This document shows positions 1-6,268 of a stretch of DNA of 15,826 nt, piece by piece. The notes beneath the pieces are model-generated. The model worked only from the letters and a program-made list of their open reading frames with translations. It did no database searches and had not been told where the DNA came from. Numbering within the stretch: position 1 is the first letter of the stretch; the number at the start of each line of letters is the position of its first letter. Source of the DNA: Anaerolineales bacterium (GTDB lineage: Bacteria > Chloroflexota > Anaerolineae > Anaerolineales > E44-bin32); NCBI GenBank assembly GCA_030673085.1, contig DAOVFE010000011.1, positions 1 to 15,826 of the forward strand, in the 5' to 3' direction. Both the position numbers and the translations under genes were made by a program.

Positions 1-1
1 A

Positions 2-61
2 GCCGTTGCCGGCGATCTACTTAATTCAATGCGGAATATGATCAAAACTTATATGGCTTGA
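2..61 (+). CDS. C-terminal end of a gene entering from the left (partial)
   Basis: Reading from base 2, an open frame gives a 19-residue tail ending in NMIKTYMA and a TGA stop at 59-61. It is mildly amphipathic and could be the C-terminal helix of a protein whose body lies outside the window. The other two plus frames also stop early (22-24 and 37-39), so the choice of frame rests only on plausible composition. The next possible start lies 20 nt downstream, which would fit a polycistronic layout. The family cannot be recognised from so little sequence. Confidence 0.3.
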   Translation, partial: AVAGDLLNSMRNMIKTYMA

Positions 62-81
62 TCTACAAATGAGAATGCGGC

Positions 82-189
82 ATGACTACACTTATAAAAA
101 AGCCCAAATGCGAGAAAGGCATTTTCCTAATGGTGGCTGCATTTTTCAGTGGACTGGTTGCATATGAATCGCTTCAGCGTCGCCGGTAG
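82..189 (+). CDS. Possible small single-pass membrane peptide (35 aa)
   Basis: The ATG at 82 opens a 35-residue frame ending with TAG at 187-189. It has a lysine-rich start (about residues 6-12), one hydrophobic stretch at about residues 14-27 (GIFLMVAAFFSGLV), and a basic RRR end, as expected of a tiny single-span membrane protein. The upstream GAG at 71-73 is only a weak ribosome-binding site. It lies 20 nt after the partial upstream frame and 142 nt before the NERD-like gene. No family is recognised, and chance cannot be excluded for so short a frame. Confidence 0.3.
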   Translation: MTTLIKKPKCEKGIFLMVAAFFSGLVAYESLQRRR

Positions 190-331
190 TTATCGAAATA
201 AAGAGCTCTTCGTCTCTTTAAAGCGACAACCAGAAGCGCCTATCTCCAAACCGGTTAGCCCGTTTACCATTAATCGGACTCTGGCACCCCGAAAAGCCGG
301 AAATGGCATATCGGAATAATATGGAGGCACA

Positions 332-1009
332 ATGCAAATCTATATTAACGAGAAATCAATCAAACGAAAAGCAAAACTGGGAACAATTCTCACCATCGGG
401 GGTTTGGCGGTAATGCTACTTTGCGCTGTCCTCACTTTCCAGCAGCCGGAATATTACAACGTATTGTTTCCCGTGGTAATAGCAGCCGTCCTTGCGTGTC
501 AGGCTGGAGTCGTGGTTTCCAGGCGCTGGGGCCAAAGCCCACGGGTTGATGAAATCCTTGACGCCTGTCTTAAGGGTCTCGACTCGCGCTTTATGATCTT
601 CCACTACAGGCTGGGCGCCGACCACGCGTTAATCTGCCCAACGGGTGTATATGCCCTGGTGCCGGTTTATGAAGATGGGGAATTATTCTTTGATGGCGAG
701 GATTGGTGGCAGGTCCGGAAGAAGCGCAAGAAGGAAAAACTCAGTAACATTAGCCGCATTAGTAAAGATGCTGCTCGCGAGGCTCGCAAGCTTAGCCAAG
801 CGCTTACAAAGCATCTACCTGATCTTGGCGATTTTCCGGTACAATCTGTTTTTGTGCTTGTACGCTCAGATTCCACTCTTCGGCCTCAAGAAATCCCTTT
901 CCTTGCTGTGCATTCAAAGAAAATCAAGCCTTTCTTGCGAAAACTGTCCAAAAAGCGAGCACTGACCGAAGATCAGGCTGCTGAGTTGATTAATACCGTT
1001 AACTCATAA
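332..1009 (+). CDS. Two-TM protein with NERD-like (nuclease-related) domain
   Basis: This 225-residue protein has two hydrophobic helices (about residues 17-36 and 43-62) and then a soluble domain. Residues 72-127 resemble the NERD domain: DEILDACLKGL, then GADHALICPTGVYALVP, then an acidic strand leading to DGEDWW. NERD is a restriction-endonuclease-fold domain often found on membrane or helicase proteins. The aspartate of the DH pair is present (D97), but the E-x-K usually found in the next strand is replaced by hydrophobic residues (ALVPV, 108-112), so nuclease activity looks unlikely. A lysine/arginine-rich stretch follows (129-136), then a helical region. The GGAGG at about 322 gives a good ribosome-binding site for the ATG at 332. 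A rho-independent terminator closes the gene. The physiological role is unknown; the NERD call is from motif recognition only. Confidence 0.7.
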   Translation: MQIYINEKSIKRKAKLGTILTIGGLAVMLLCAVLTFQQPEYYNVLFPVVIAAVLACQAGVVVSRRWGQSPRVDEILDACLKGLDSRFMIFHYRLGADHALICPTGVYALVPVYEDGELFFDGEDWWQVRKKRKKEKLSNISRISKDAAREARKLSQALTKHLPDLGDFPVQSVFVLVRSDSTLRPQEIPFLAVHSKKIKPFLRKLSKKRALTEDQAAELINTVNS

Positions 1010-1027
1010 TATCTGCAATTATTAGTA

Positions 1028-1057
1028 GCGCCGCCTTTTAAGGGCGGCGCCGTTTTT
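1028..1057 (+). terminator. Rho-independent terminator after the NERD-like gene
   Basis: A perfect 8-bp GC-rich stem, GCGCCGCC at 1028-1035 with GGCGGCGC at 1043-1050, encloses a 7-nt loop and is followed by a run of five T at 1053-1057. It sits 18 nt past the stop at 1009. On the minus strand the hairpin is not followed by a T run, so it serves the plus-strand gene and offers little to the convergent SPFH gene ending at 1087. Confidence 0.9.
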
Positions 1058-1086
1058 GCTCAATAATTCGGGAAGAATAGTTAGAT

Positions 1087-2124
1087 TCAGCTATTCAGGA
1101 ACTCGTCAAGGGCTTCCTTGCTAATCCGGTAGGCCTTCCCGATCTTCTTGGCTTTGATCTGTCCATCCTCAATAGCCGTAATCACATCTTCTTCTGAGAC
1201 TTTCAGATATGATCCTGCTTCCGAAGGCGTCATTACAGACGGAACGCTTGGCTTCTCCCCTGATGGCGTCTGTCCTTTTTGCATTCCCTGCTGCAAAGAA
1301 TCCGATAAAACATTTCCAATGCCTAATCCGGCGCCAATGCCGGCAGTCAGGCCAGCTCCGCCCGAAGGATTCTGGGCAGCTTCACGCATCGCATCCGCCG
1401 CTTGTAGTTGAGTGTAGGTTGCCATGTCGAGCATACCCATCGCTCTGAGTTCTTCAGCCGATTTGCTGGAGGGCTTCAGGCTTTCGATATAGAACGATTT
1501 CAGTGTGAATCCCAAGGCCTTGAAATCATCCTGTCCTTTCGCCCGTACTCCAGCTCCCAATTCTTCTGTCAGCGCAATTAATTCGGGAACTGTCCGGGCC
1601 TCGGTCGTTTCGCCTAGTAGATCGGCGAGCTTCGAAATTAACATCGATCTCAGCCGATCTTGAATGTCGTTAGTGCTGTAGCTGCCGGTAGTTCCGACTA
1701 TTTGCGTAACAAACTGCTGCGCATCAGAAACCTGGAATCCATACGTGCCATAGCTTTGAAGAAGTGCCACGCCCAGCCCCATTCCCGGATTACGTACGAT
1801 GATCGGCTGTGGAGTGCCCCATTTCTGGTTGGCAAATTCCCGCATGGAGACAAAGAAGACCTCAACTGTGAATGGAGTCCGATTGTTAAAGGCCTTTCCT
1901 ATTAAGTCGATAACCAGCGGTATATTCGCGGTAGTGATTGTATGCCGTCCAGGACCAAAGGTATCAAGCGCCTTTCCATCGCGGAAGAAAACCGCTGTTT
2001 GAGATTCACGCACGATAACCTGACTGCCAAGGCGGAAATCTCCCGACCCGGTTTCCGGGAAACGATGAGCTATCTCATCCTTCATCTCATTTGGATACTC
2101 AATAACATCAAAGATTCTTGCCAT
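1087..2124 (-). CDS. SPFH-domain protein with C-terminal excisionase-type HTH
   Basis: The 345-residue product has no N-terminal membrane anchor. Residues about 30-245 read as the SPFH domain of the 'virion core protein/YdjI-like' group: GSQVIVRESQTAVFFRDGKA, then FGPGRHTITTANIPL, then EVFFVSMREF. Proteins of this group form cytoplasmic or membrane-associated oligomers and are usually linked to envelope stress. A glycine-rich hinge follows (254-275), then a proline/serine linker. Residues 298-343 match the helix-turn-helix 17 (excisionase/MerR-like) pattern: MTPSEAGSYLKVSEEDVITAIEDG, then KKIGKAYRISKEALDEFL. Relatives commonly carry a zinc ribbon at this end, so the HTH is notable. The start is supported by GAGGAG just upstream. 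The gene lies 41 nt downstream of its helical partner and is almost certainly co-transcribed with it. Whether the HTH binds DNA or protein is not known. Confidence 0.85.
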   Translation of the reverse strand: MARIFDVIEYPNEMKDEIAHRFPETGSGDFRLGSQVIVRESQTAVFFRDGKALDTFGPGRHTITTANIPLVIDLIGKAFNNRTPFTVEVFFVSMREFANQKWGTPQPIIVRNPGMGLGVALLQSYGTYGFQVSDAQQFVTQIVGTTGSYSTNDIQDRLRSMLISKLADLLGETTEARTVPELIALTEELGAGVRAKGQDDFKALGFTLKSFYIESLKPSSKSAEELRAMGMLDMATYTQLQAADAMREAAQNPSGGAGLTAGIGAGLGIGNVLSDSLQQGMQKGQTPSGEKPSVPSVMTPSEAGSYLKVSEEDVITAIEDGQIKAKKIGKAYRISKEALDEFLNS

Positions 2125-2165
2125 AATTTTTTCTCCTCATGCCGTTCGCATATTATTATCTATCC

Positions 2166-2681
2166 TCAGACAGATAAAATCACTTCATCTCGACGATTGT
2201 AGATATCGATAGTTTCCTGGCTTAGCCTGGTCAGGTGACGAATCGCTGCCGGTAGGCCATCGGTCCCAATCGATGCTTCCACGTTATCGACTGCGCTCGC
2301 GAGCGAATCGCAACGCTCCAATAGATCAATGTCAAATTCGTAGATCTTGGCAAGTTCCTCGGATTTGATGTTTACAGCATCGAAGAAACCGGCATAACCA
2401 TAAGATGCGGTTTTAATCCGATCAACAAAGGTACGGATCTTTATCGACGCAGCCTCCAAATCATCCATTACCTCGATTTGCCCCTCATTAATAAGCTGCC
2501 TCTGAATTTCCGATACTCTTGACCATTGCTCTTCGAAGCGTTGGGCGATCATTTCACGCATTATCTTATCCGCGTCGCGTCGATTGCCCTGATCGACATA
2601 GCCAAGAAAACCTGATATCCATTTTCGTATCTTTCCGACTAGGCCCTTTCCCTCAGTAATTTTTTCTAATGGGTCCGTCAT
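2166..2681 (-). CDS. Helical protein of unknown function, SPFH operon partner
   Basis: This 171-residue protein is predicted almost entirely alpha-helical, with no signal peptide. Its most striking part is residues 13-55, with GLVGKIRKWISGFLGYVDQGNR followed by RDADKIMREMIAQRFEEQWSR; the first part could be an amphipathic membrane-contacting helix. No enzymatic motif is seen and I do not recognise a named family. The open frame extends nine codons further upstream (to 2708), but the ATG at 2679-2681 is preferred because AAGGAG lies at ideal spacing before it. It is the first gene of a two-gene minus-strand operon with the SPFH protein, which suggests a joint role, perhaps at the membrane. A promoter with a perfect -10 lies about 50 nt upstream of the start. 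Confidence 0.75.
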   Translation of the reverse strand: MTDPLEKITEGKGLVGKIRKWISGFLGYVDQGNRRDADKIMREMIAQRFEEQWSRVSEIQRQLINEGQIEVMDDLEAASIKIRTFVDRIKTASYGYAGFFDAVNIKSEELAKIYEFDIDLLERCDSLASAVDNVEASIGTDGLPAAIRHLTRLSQETIDIYNRRDEVILSV

Positions 2682-2731
2682 TCTTTTCTCCTTGTTACTA
2701 TCATTCAATAAAGTACGTTTTCACTAGTCTA

Positions 2732-2760
2732 ATTATATCGGTTACGTAATATAGTAGCAA
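2732..2760 (-). promoter_or_regulatory. Sigma-70-like promoter of the SPFH operon
   Basis: On the minus strand TTGCTA (2755-2760) and a perfect TATAAT (2732-2737) are separated by exactly 17 bp. Transcription would start near 2725, leaving a leader of about 44 nt before the ATG at 2681. Nothing else upstream of this operon looks as good. Confidence 0.7.
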
Positions 2761-2768
2761 ATATCTCT

Positions 2769-2786
2769 CTGACATCAAACTGACAT
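2769..2786 (-). promoter_or_regulatory. Pho-box-like direct repeat upstream of the SPFH promoter
   Basis: On the minus strand the 7-mer ATGTCAG occurs twice with an 11-bp period (4-bp spacer), beginning 8 bp upstream of the -35 element. The TGTCA-n6-TGTCA core and the one-helical-turn spacing match the architecture of PhoB/PhoP-type response-regulator boxes. The identity of the regulator is inferred; another OmpR-family regulator would use a similar arrangement. Confidence 0.4.
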
Positions 2787-3023
2787 AAACATGAATCTAT
2801 TAGTGAAGAACCCCGTAGCAAGCCAACCATTGCCAAGGCAATTCATACGTAGAGAAACAAGAAACTCTTCTCAAGCAACGTATGCTTCGTAACCTCCAAC
2901 GCAAAGCTTTGAAATTTGGACTTTGTTTGGTTCCTGTTTCGACATAACGCTTCATGTTTCTTAGCAGCTGCGGGGTATTCTGGCTTTTTCCCATAAAACA
3001 CCCGGCAACCGGAAAAATAGGTA

Positions 3024-3060
3024 GTATGAGGGGTGTAGGCAAAGCCCATACCCCTCATAT
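3024..3060. repeat. Large imperfect inverted repeat (16-bp arms, AAA loop)
   Basis: The arms at 3025-3040 and 3044-3059 begin with a perfect 10-bp match, TATGAGGGGT against ACCCCTCATA. They continue to a 3-nt loop with only two non-Watson-Crick positions, one of which is a G-T pair. On the minus strand the hairpin is followed after a few bases by a run of five T (3013-3017), so it could end minus-strand transcription, although no convincing minus gene lies to its right. It may instead mark the edge of a repeated element. Confidence 0.7.
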
Positions 3061-3128
3061 ACCGTTCCTTCCCACCCTGCGATAATTTCCCCTGTTTAGA
3101 GCTTAATATCGAATAATATCAAATATCC

Positions 3129-3137
3129 TGATAAAAT
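3129..3137 (+). promoter_or_regulatory. Probable extended -10 promoter for the aldolase-Nudix pair
   Basis: TG-A-TAAAAT at 3129-3137 fits an extended -10 element. No good -35 is present at 17 bp (TCGAAT at 3109-3114). Transcription would begin near 3144, about 50 nt before the ATG at 3194. The surrounding sequence is AT-rich, so chance matches are possible. Confidence 0.35.
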
Positions 3138-3193
3138 ACCGCAAAGAGCAAATTGCTGTCCCACAAGCAAAATTTTAAATCGAGGAGTTCGCC

Positions 3194-4618
3194 ATGCCAT
3201 ATATGGAGATTTTAAAACGGGTTGCCGCACCCCTTGGGAAATCGATTGATGTCTCAACGGACCTAAAAGTAACAATCAAGGATGTTGATTCCTTGCAGCT
3301 GCACATCGAACCAATCGTCCGTACTGCTGCACTTGGAAAAGAGCCAGATTGCAACCTTGCCCGGTATTTAATACGCGAGTGCGCGCTCGAATTAGGCATT
3401 ATTCCATCCTCTATTGATGAGCTTTATCGGGCTCGAGCAGCCGGCACAACACGCGATGATTTCTCCGTCCCGGCGATTAATCTTCGTACACTTACTTTCG
3501 ATGCCGGTCGAGCAGCATTCCGCTCCGCCATGAAACTAGACGCGAAGGCCCTTATTTTTGAAATCGCCCGCTCTGAAATGAGCTATACCGATCAGCCTCC
3601 TGCCGAATATGTTTCTTCCGTATTGGGAGCGGCTATCGCTGAAGGCTATCGTGGTCCTGTATTCATCCAAGGCGATCACTTTCAGGTCAACGCCAAGCGC
3701 TACGCCAGCGACAGCCAAGCCGAGATGGATGCGCTTCGTAAGAAAACTATAGAGGCCGTAAAGGCTGGTTTCTACAACATTGATATCGATACATCCACCC
3801 TGGTCGATCTGAGCAAGCCCACTTTATCCGAGCAACAGAAACTCAATTACACCCTCTGCGCTGAGCTATCGACTTTAATCCGCCAGATCCAACCAGAAGG
3901 CATTACCGTATCGCTTGGTGGTGAGATTGGCGAAATCGGCACCGAGAATAGCACTGAGCCAGAACTGCGCGCTTTCATGGATGGCTACAATGCTAGCTTA
4001 TCTGAACTCTCTCAAGGCTCTCCCGGACTTTCAAAGATTTCAATCCAAACTGGAACTTCGCATGGCGGCGTAGTATTGCCCGATGGTTCAATTGCTAAGG
4101 TTAAAGTCGACTTCGATACCATTAAGCAGCTTGGGCGCGTTGCCAGAGAATATAACATGGGAGGCGCGGTTCAGCATGGCGCTTCTACGTTGCCGGAAGA
4201 TGCTTTTGGTGACTTCCCCAACGTTGGCTGCCTTGAGGTTCACCTGGCTACAGGATTCCAGAATATCATTTTTGATCTGCTCCCTGATAAAGTATGCGAA
4301 GAAATCTACACATACCTCCGCGAGAACAATAGTCATGAGCGCAAACCAGGTCAGACAGATGATCAGTTCTACTATAAAACCCGTAAGCGAGCCCTCGGCT
4401 ACTTTAAAAAAGCTTTTTGGGAATTGCCATCCGAGATCATAGAAAGCATCTCGATTGCTCTGGAGTCTGAATTTACCGATCTATTCACAAGTCTCAATAT
4501 AGCCGGAACAAAAGATGAAGTCGAACGCTTTGTACATCCCTTAATCATTCATGGTGATATCAGCTTCTATTTAAAGTCCACTGGCATCGTCGAAGACACT
4601 AGTGGTCTGGCTGATTAA
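3194..4618 (+). CDS. Class II (zinc) ketose-bisphosphate aldolase family protein, long form
   Basis: The 474-residue product carries the landmarks of class II fructose-bisphosphate-type aldolases. GDH at 160-162 supplies the catalytic aspartate and a zinc histidine, NIDIDTS is at 195-201, GGEIGEIG at 242-249 supplies the glutamate, TSHGG at 288-292 supplies the second zinc histidine, and QHGAST at 327-332 supplies the third. Such enzymes split or form ketose bisphosphates with dihydroxyacetone phosphate in glycolysis and gluconeogenesis. It is much longer than the usual 280-360 residues, with about 90 extra residues before the barrel and about 100 after it. The NxDTD motif that normally follows the last histidine and contacts substrate appears as EVHLAT (348-353), so the substrate may not be fructose-1,6-bisphosphate. 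GGAG at 3184 supports the start. It is followed 12 nt later by a Nudix hydrolase. Confidence 0.8.
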   Translation: MPYMEILKRVAAPLGKSIDVSTDLKVTIKDVDSLQLHIEPIVRTAALGKEPDCNLARYLIRECALELGIIPSSIDELYRARAAGTTRDDFSVPAINLRTLTFDAGRAAFRSAMKLDAKALIFEIARSEMSYTDQPPAEYVSSVLGAAIAEGYRGPVFIQGDHFQVNAKRYASDSQAEMDALRKKTIEAVKAGFYNIDIDTSTLVDLSKPTLSEQQKLNYTLCAELSTLIRQIQPEGITVSLGGEIGEIGTENSTEPELRAFMDGYNASLSELSQGSPGLSKISIQTGTSHGGVVLPDGSIAKVKVDFDTIKQLGRVAREYNMGGAVQHGASTLPEDAFGDFPNVGCLEVHLATGFQNIIFDLLPDKVCEEIYTYLRENNSHERKPGQTDDQFYYKTRKRALGYFKKAFWELPSEIIESISIALESEFTDLFTSLNIAGTKDEVERFVHPLIIHGDISFYLKSTGIVEDTSGLAD

Positions 4619-4630
4619 GGATCGTCATAT

Positions 4631-5149
4631 ATGCATCTGGCTGGCCAGCGTATTCAAACGGATAGATATGCGGTCATTCCGCGCACCCTATCGTTTCTAT
4701 TGCACAACGATAATGTATTGCTGATCCAAGCGGCCGCAAACCGCGGCGCTTGGGCCGGGCTATATAATGGCATTGGCGGACATCTCGAACAAGGCGAAGA
4801 TCCACTCTCAGGAGCTCGGCGAGAGATCTATGAGGAGACCGGCCTCTCTGCAGATGATCTTCGCCTTTGCGGTGTAGTCGTAATTGACACAAATCAATTT
4901 CCGGGCATCGCACTCTATATCTTCGTAGGCCAGGTCATATCCACGGAGGAGTTTCGTCGCTCTCTTCCACAAAACGATGAGGGATCCTTAGAATGGGTTC
5001 CGCTGGATGCTATATCCTCGCTGCCCTTAGTGGAAGACCTGCCACAGCTTATACCGCAGGCGCTGGATTCCTATCATGGGAAACCATCTTTTAGCGCGTT
5101 ATACCAATATGATGCAAGCGGCGTCCTCAGGATCACCTTTGGCCAATGA
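4631..5149 (+). CDS. Nudix hydrolase (MutT-like)
   Basis: This 172-residue protein contains a complete Nudix box at residues 50-72, G-x5-E-x7-REIYEE-x-GL, with every catalytic glutamate in place. The box binds divalent metal and hydrolyses nucleoside diphosphates linked to another moiety. The preceding strand (RGAWAGLYNGIGG) and the following ones (VVVIDTNQFPGIALYIFVG, then EWVPLDAI) fit the MutT/ADP-ribose pyrophosphatase-like core, but the substrate cannot be read from the sequence. AAGGA at 4617-4621, overlapping the aldolase stop, gives a ribosome-binding site at 9-nt spacing. With a 12-nt gap it is translationally linked to the aldolase homologue. It could act as a housecleaning enzyme for oxidised nucleotides or on a sugar-nucleotide; the context does not decide. 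Confidence 0.85.
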   Translation: MHLAGQRIQTDRYAVIPRTLSFLLHNDNVLLIQAAANRGAWAGLYNGIGGHLEQGEDPLSGARREIYEETGLSADDLRLCGVVVIDTNQFPGIALYIFVGQVISTEEFRRSLPQNDEGSLEWVPLDAISSLPLVEDLPQLIPQALDSYHGKPSFSALYQYDASGVLRITFGQ

Positions 5150-5422
5150 TCTTCTAGCCTTATCCCGACCTGAGATTCAATAACTGAGAATGAGGATATT
5201 AAAAAAATATGTTTGCCCCAATAAGATTGGTGCATATCTATGGCAGGAGCGAAGTGCCTGCCTCGAATATTCCACCTTATTGACAAACGATCCCTCATTT
5301 TCAACTCCCTAAAGAATATGACTCGATTAGCTGAACTTTTTCCGCCGAATCTTGATAGAAAAAGCAATCATGCCGTCGATGGCATGATTGCCTGCGCGAG
5401 TAATCTTCCCTTCGCAAATACT
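5150..5422. other. Intergenic region between convergent Nudix and rsmD genes
   Basis: No gene is supported here. Apart from the rsmD terminator at 5355-5391, there is a weak hairpin at about 5234-5254 (GGCAGG and CCTGCC arms) without a T run. No convincing plus-strand terminator for the Nudix gene is present. The minus-strand frame 5074-5367 overlaps the end of the Nudix gene and has no family features. Confidence 0.5.
5355..5391 (-). terminator. Rho-independent terminator of rsmD
   Basis: A perfect 11-bp stem, GCAATCATGCC at 5364-5374 with GGCATGATTGC at 5381-5391, has a 6-nt loop. On the minus strand it is followed immediately by five T (5363-5359). It lies 32 nt beyond the rsmD stop. In the plus direction there is no T run. 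Confidence 0.9.
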
Positions 5423-5986
5423 TCAATCTCCCGGAAATTCATAAAACACTAGAAGTGTATTGCCATACTTTCGCTGATCGAATTCCTCTAGGCGGTTTAA
5501 ATCCAGCCTCTCATACTCCCGGGGATGTATCTGAACAATAATCCATCCATCAATATTCATCAATGTGGTCTTATTATCAATCGCCAATATTGCCTGCTTC
5601 CACAGTTCTTGATACTGTGGTGGCGCAATATAAACATAATCAAACCTTTCTTTCGGCTCTCCAGATATATATCGAAAAGCATCGCCTTGGACTACTTTCG
5701 CCGATTCTTCCAATTTGGTATGCTTTAAATTGGCGTGGATAGTATCAATCGCCATTTTGCTGCTATCAATAAATAATACCTTCTCTGCTTTTCTACTCAG
5801 AGCTTCGATTCCAACGCTGCCCGTTCCCGCAAAAAGATCCAAGAAACTAGCGCTTTTAATATCAGCTCCGATGATATTGAAAAGCGACTCTTTGACTCTA
5901 TCTCCAATAGGCCGTGTTTCAACCCCCGTAACCATGCGTAGTTTTTTCCCTTTCGCCGTACCGCTAATGACTCGCATTCCTGCCAT
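5423..5986 (-). CDS. rsmD: 16S rRNA (guanine(966)-N(2))-methyltransferase RsmD
   Basis: The 187-residue product has the RsmD pattern from end to end: MRVISGTAKGKKL at the start, RPIGDRVKESLFNIIG (25-40), and the SAM-binding FLDLFAGTGSVGIEALSR (48-65), followed by the acidic VLFIDSS strand. It methylates G966 of 16S rRNA during assembly of the small subunit. The catalytic motif IV, normally DPPY in this family, reads APPQY at 121-125, so the usual acidic residue is absent. The family match is otherwise strong and the length is typical. AGGA lies just before the ATG at 5986. coaD, often its neighbour in other bacteria, is not next to it; the gene ends in its own terminator and is 282 bp from sucD. 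Confidence 0.9.
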   Translation of the reverse strand: MAGMRVISGTAKGKKLRMVTGVETRPIGDRVKESLFNIIGADIKSASFLDLFAGTGSVGIEALSRKAEKVLFIDSSKMAIDTIHANLKHTKLEESAKVVQGDAFRYISGEPKERFDYVYIAPPQYQELWKQAILAIDNKTTLMNIDGWIIVQIHPREYERLDLNRLEEFDQRKYGNTLLVFYEFPGD

Positions 5987-6268
5987 ATTTGATCCTGATT
6001 TCTTTCTTCAAACTGATTTAATCTACTTAATAAGCATTCGCCAGTATAAAATTTACCTATTTCATATTTGGTCTTTTTTAAGTGCAGTAATTGATTATAT
6101 TGACTAATTTTATTCGATTAACTAGAAGATCTGATGGCTATGCGCAATTCGCATGCAAATAGCTACAATCAAAACGACTCATCCGTTTGCCCAAGACGTT
6201 ACTCATTGCTTGATCGGCCGGTCTAATCTGCTCTCAGGTTAAACTCTTCTCGCGTTTCCCTTATAAAA
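5987..6268. other. AT-rich intergenic region between sucD and rsmD
   Basis: No gene is seen. A minus-strand TATAAT at 6094-6099 with a poor -35, and a TATACT at about 6046-6051, are candidate -10 elements for rsmD, neither decisive. No clear terminator for the sucCD operon is found after the sucD stop, so read-through into rsmD is possible. Confidence 0.4.

Larger units (their letters stand above)
2709..3193. other. 485-bp intergenic region with promoters, a strong hairpin and a possible dispersed repeat
   Basis: The left edge holds the SPFH-operon promoter and its direct repeat. From about 2800 to 3061 the sequence is different in character. It has a 6-bp-arm palindrome at 2829-2842 (ATTGCC-AA-GGCAAT) and ends in the large hairpin at 3024-3060. 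It also contains overlapping minus-strand open frames (for example 2843-3058) with odd compositions and no ribosome-binding site. I read this stretch as non-coding and possibly a repeat copy rather than a gene. The right edge holds a probable promoter for the aldolase gene. Confidence 0.5.

Noticed and set aside
199..220. Hairpin TAAAGAG...CTCTTTA as a terminator
   Set aside because: The 7-bp AT-rich stem is not followed by a T run in either direction, so it is not a convincing intrinsic terminator.
2843..3058. Minus-strand frames (71 and 80 aa) in the intergenic gap
   Set aside because: No ribosome-binding site, two overlapping frames of similar quality, unusual composition and no domain; the hairpin overlaps the supposed start.
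5234..5254. Hairpin GGCAGG...CCTGCC as a terminator for the Nudix gene
   Set aside because: The stem is 6 bp and is followed by mixed sequence without a T run.
5074..5367. Minus-strand 97-aa frame between the Nudix gene and rsmD
   Set aside because: It overlaps the Nudix 3' end and the rsmD terminator, has no ribosome-binding site and no family features.
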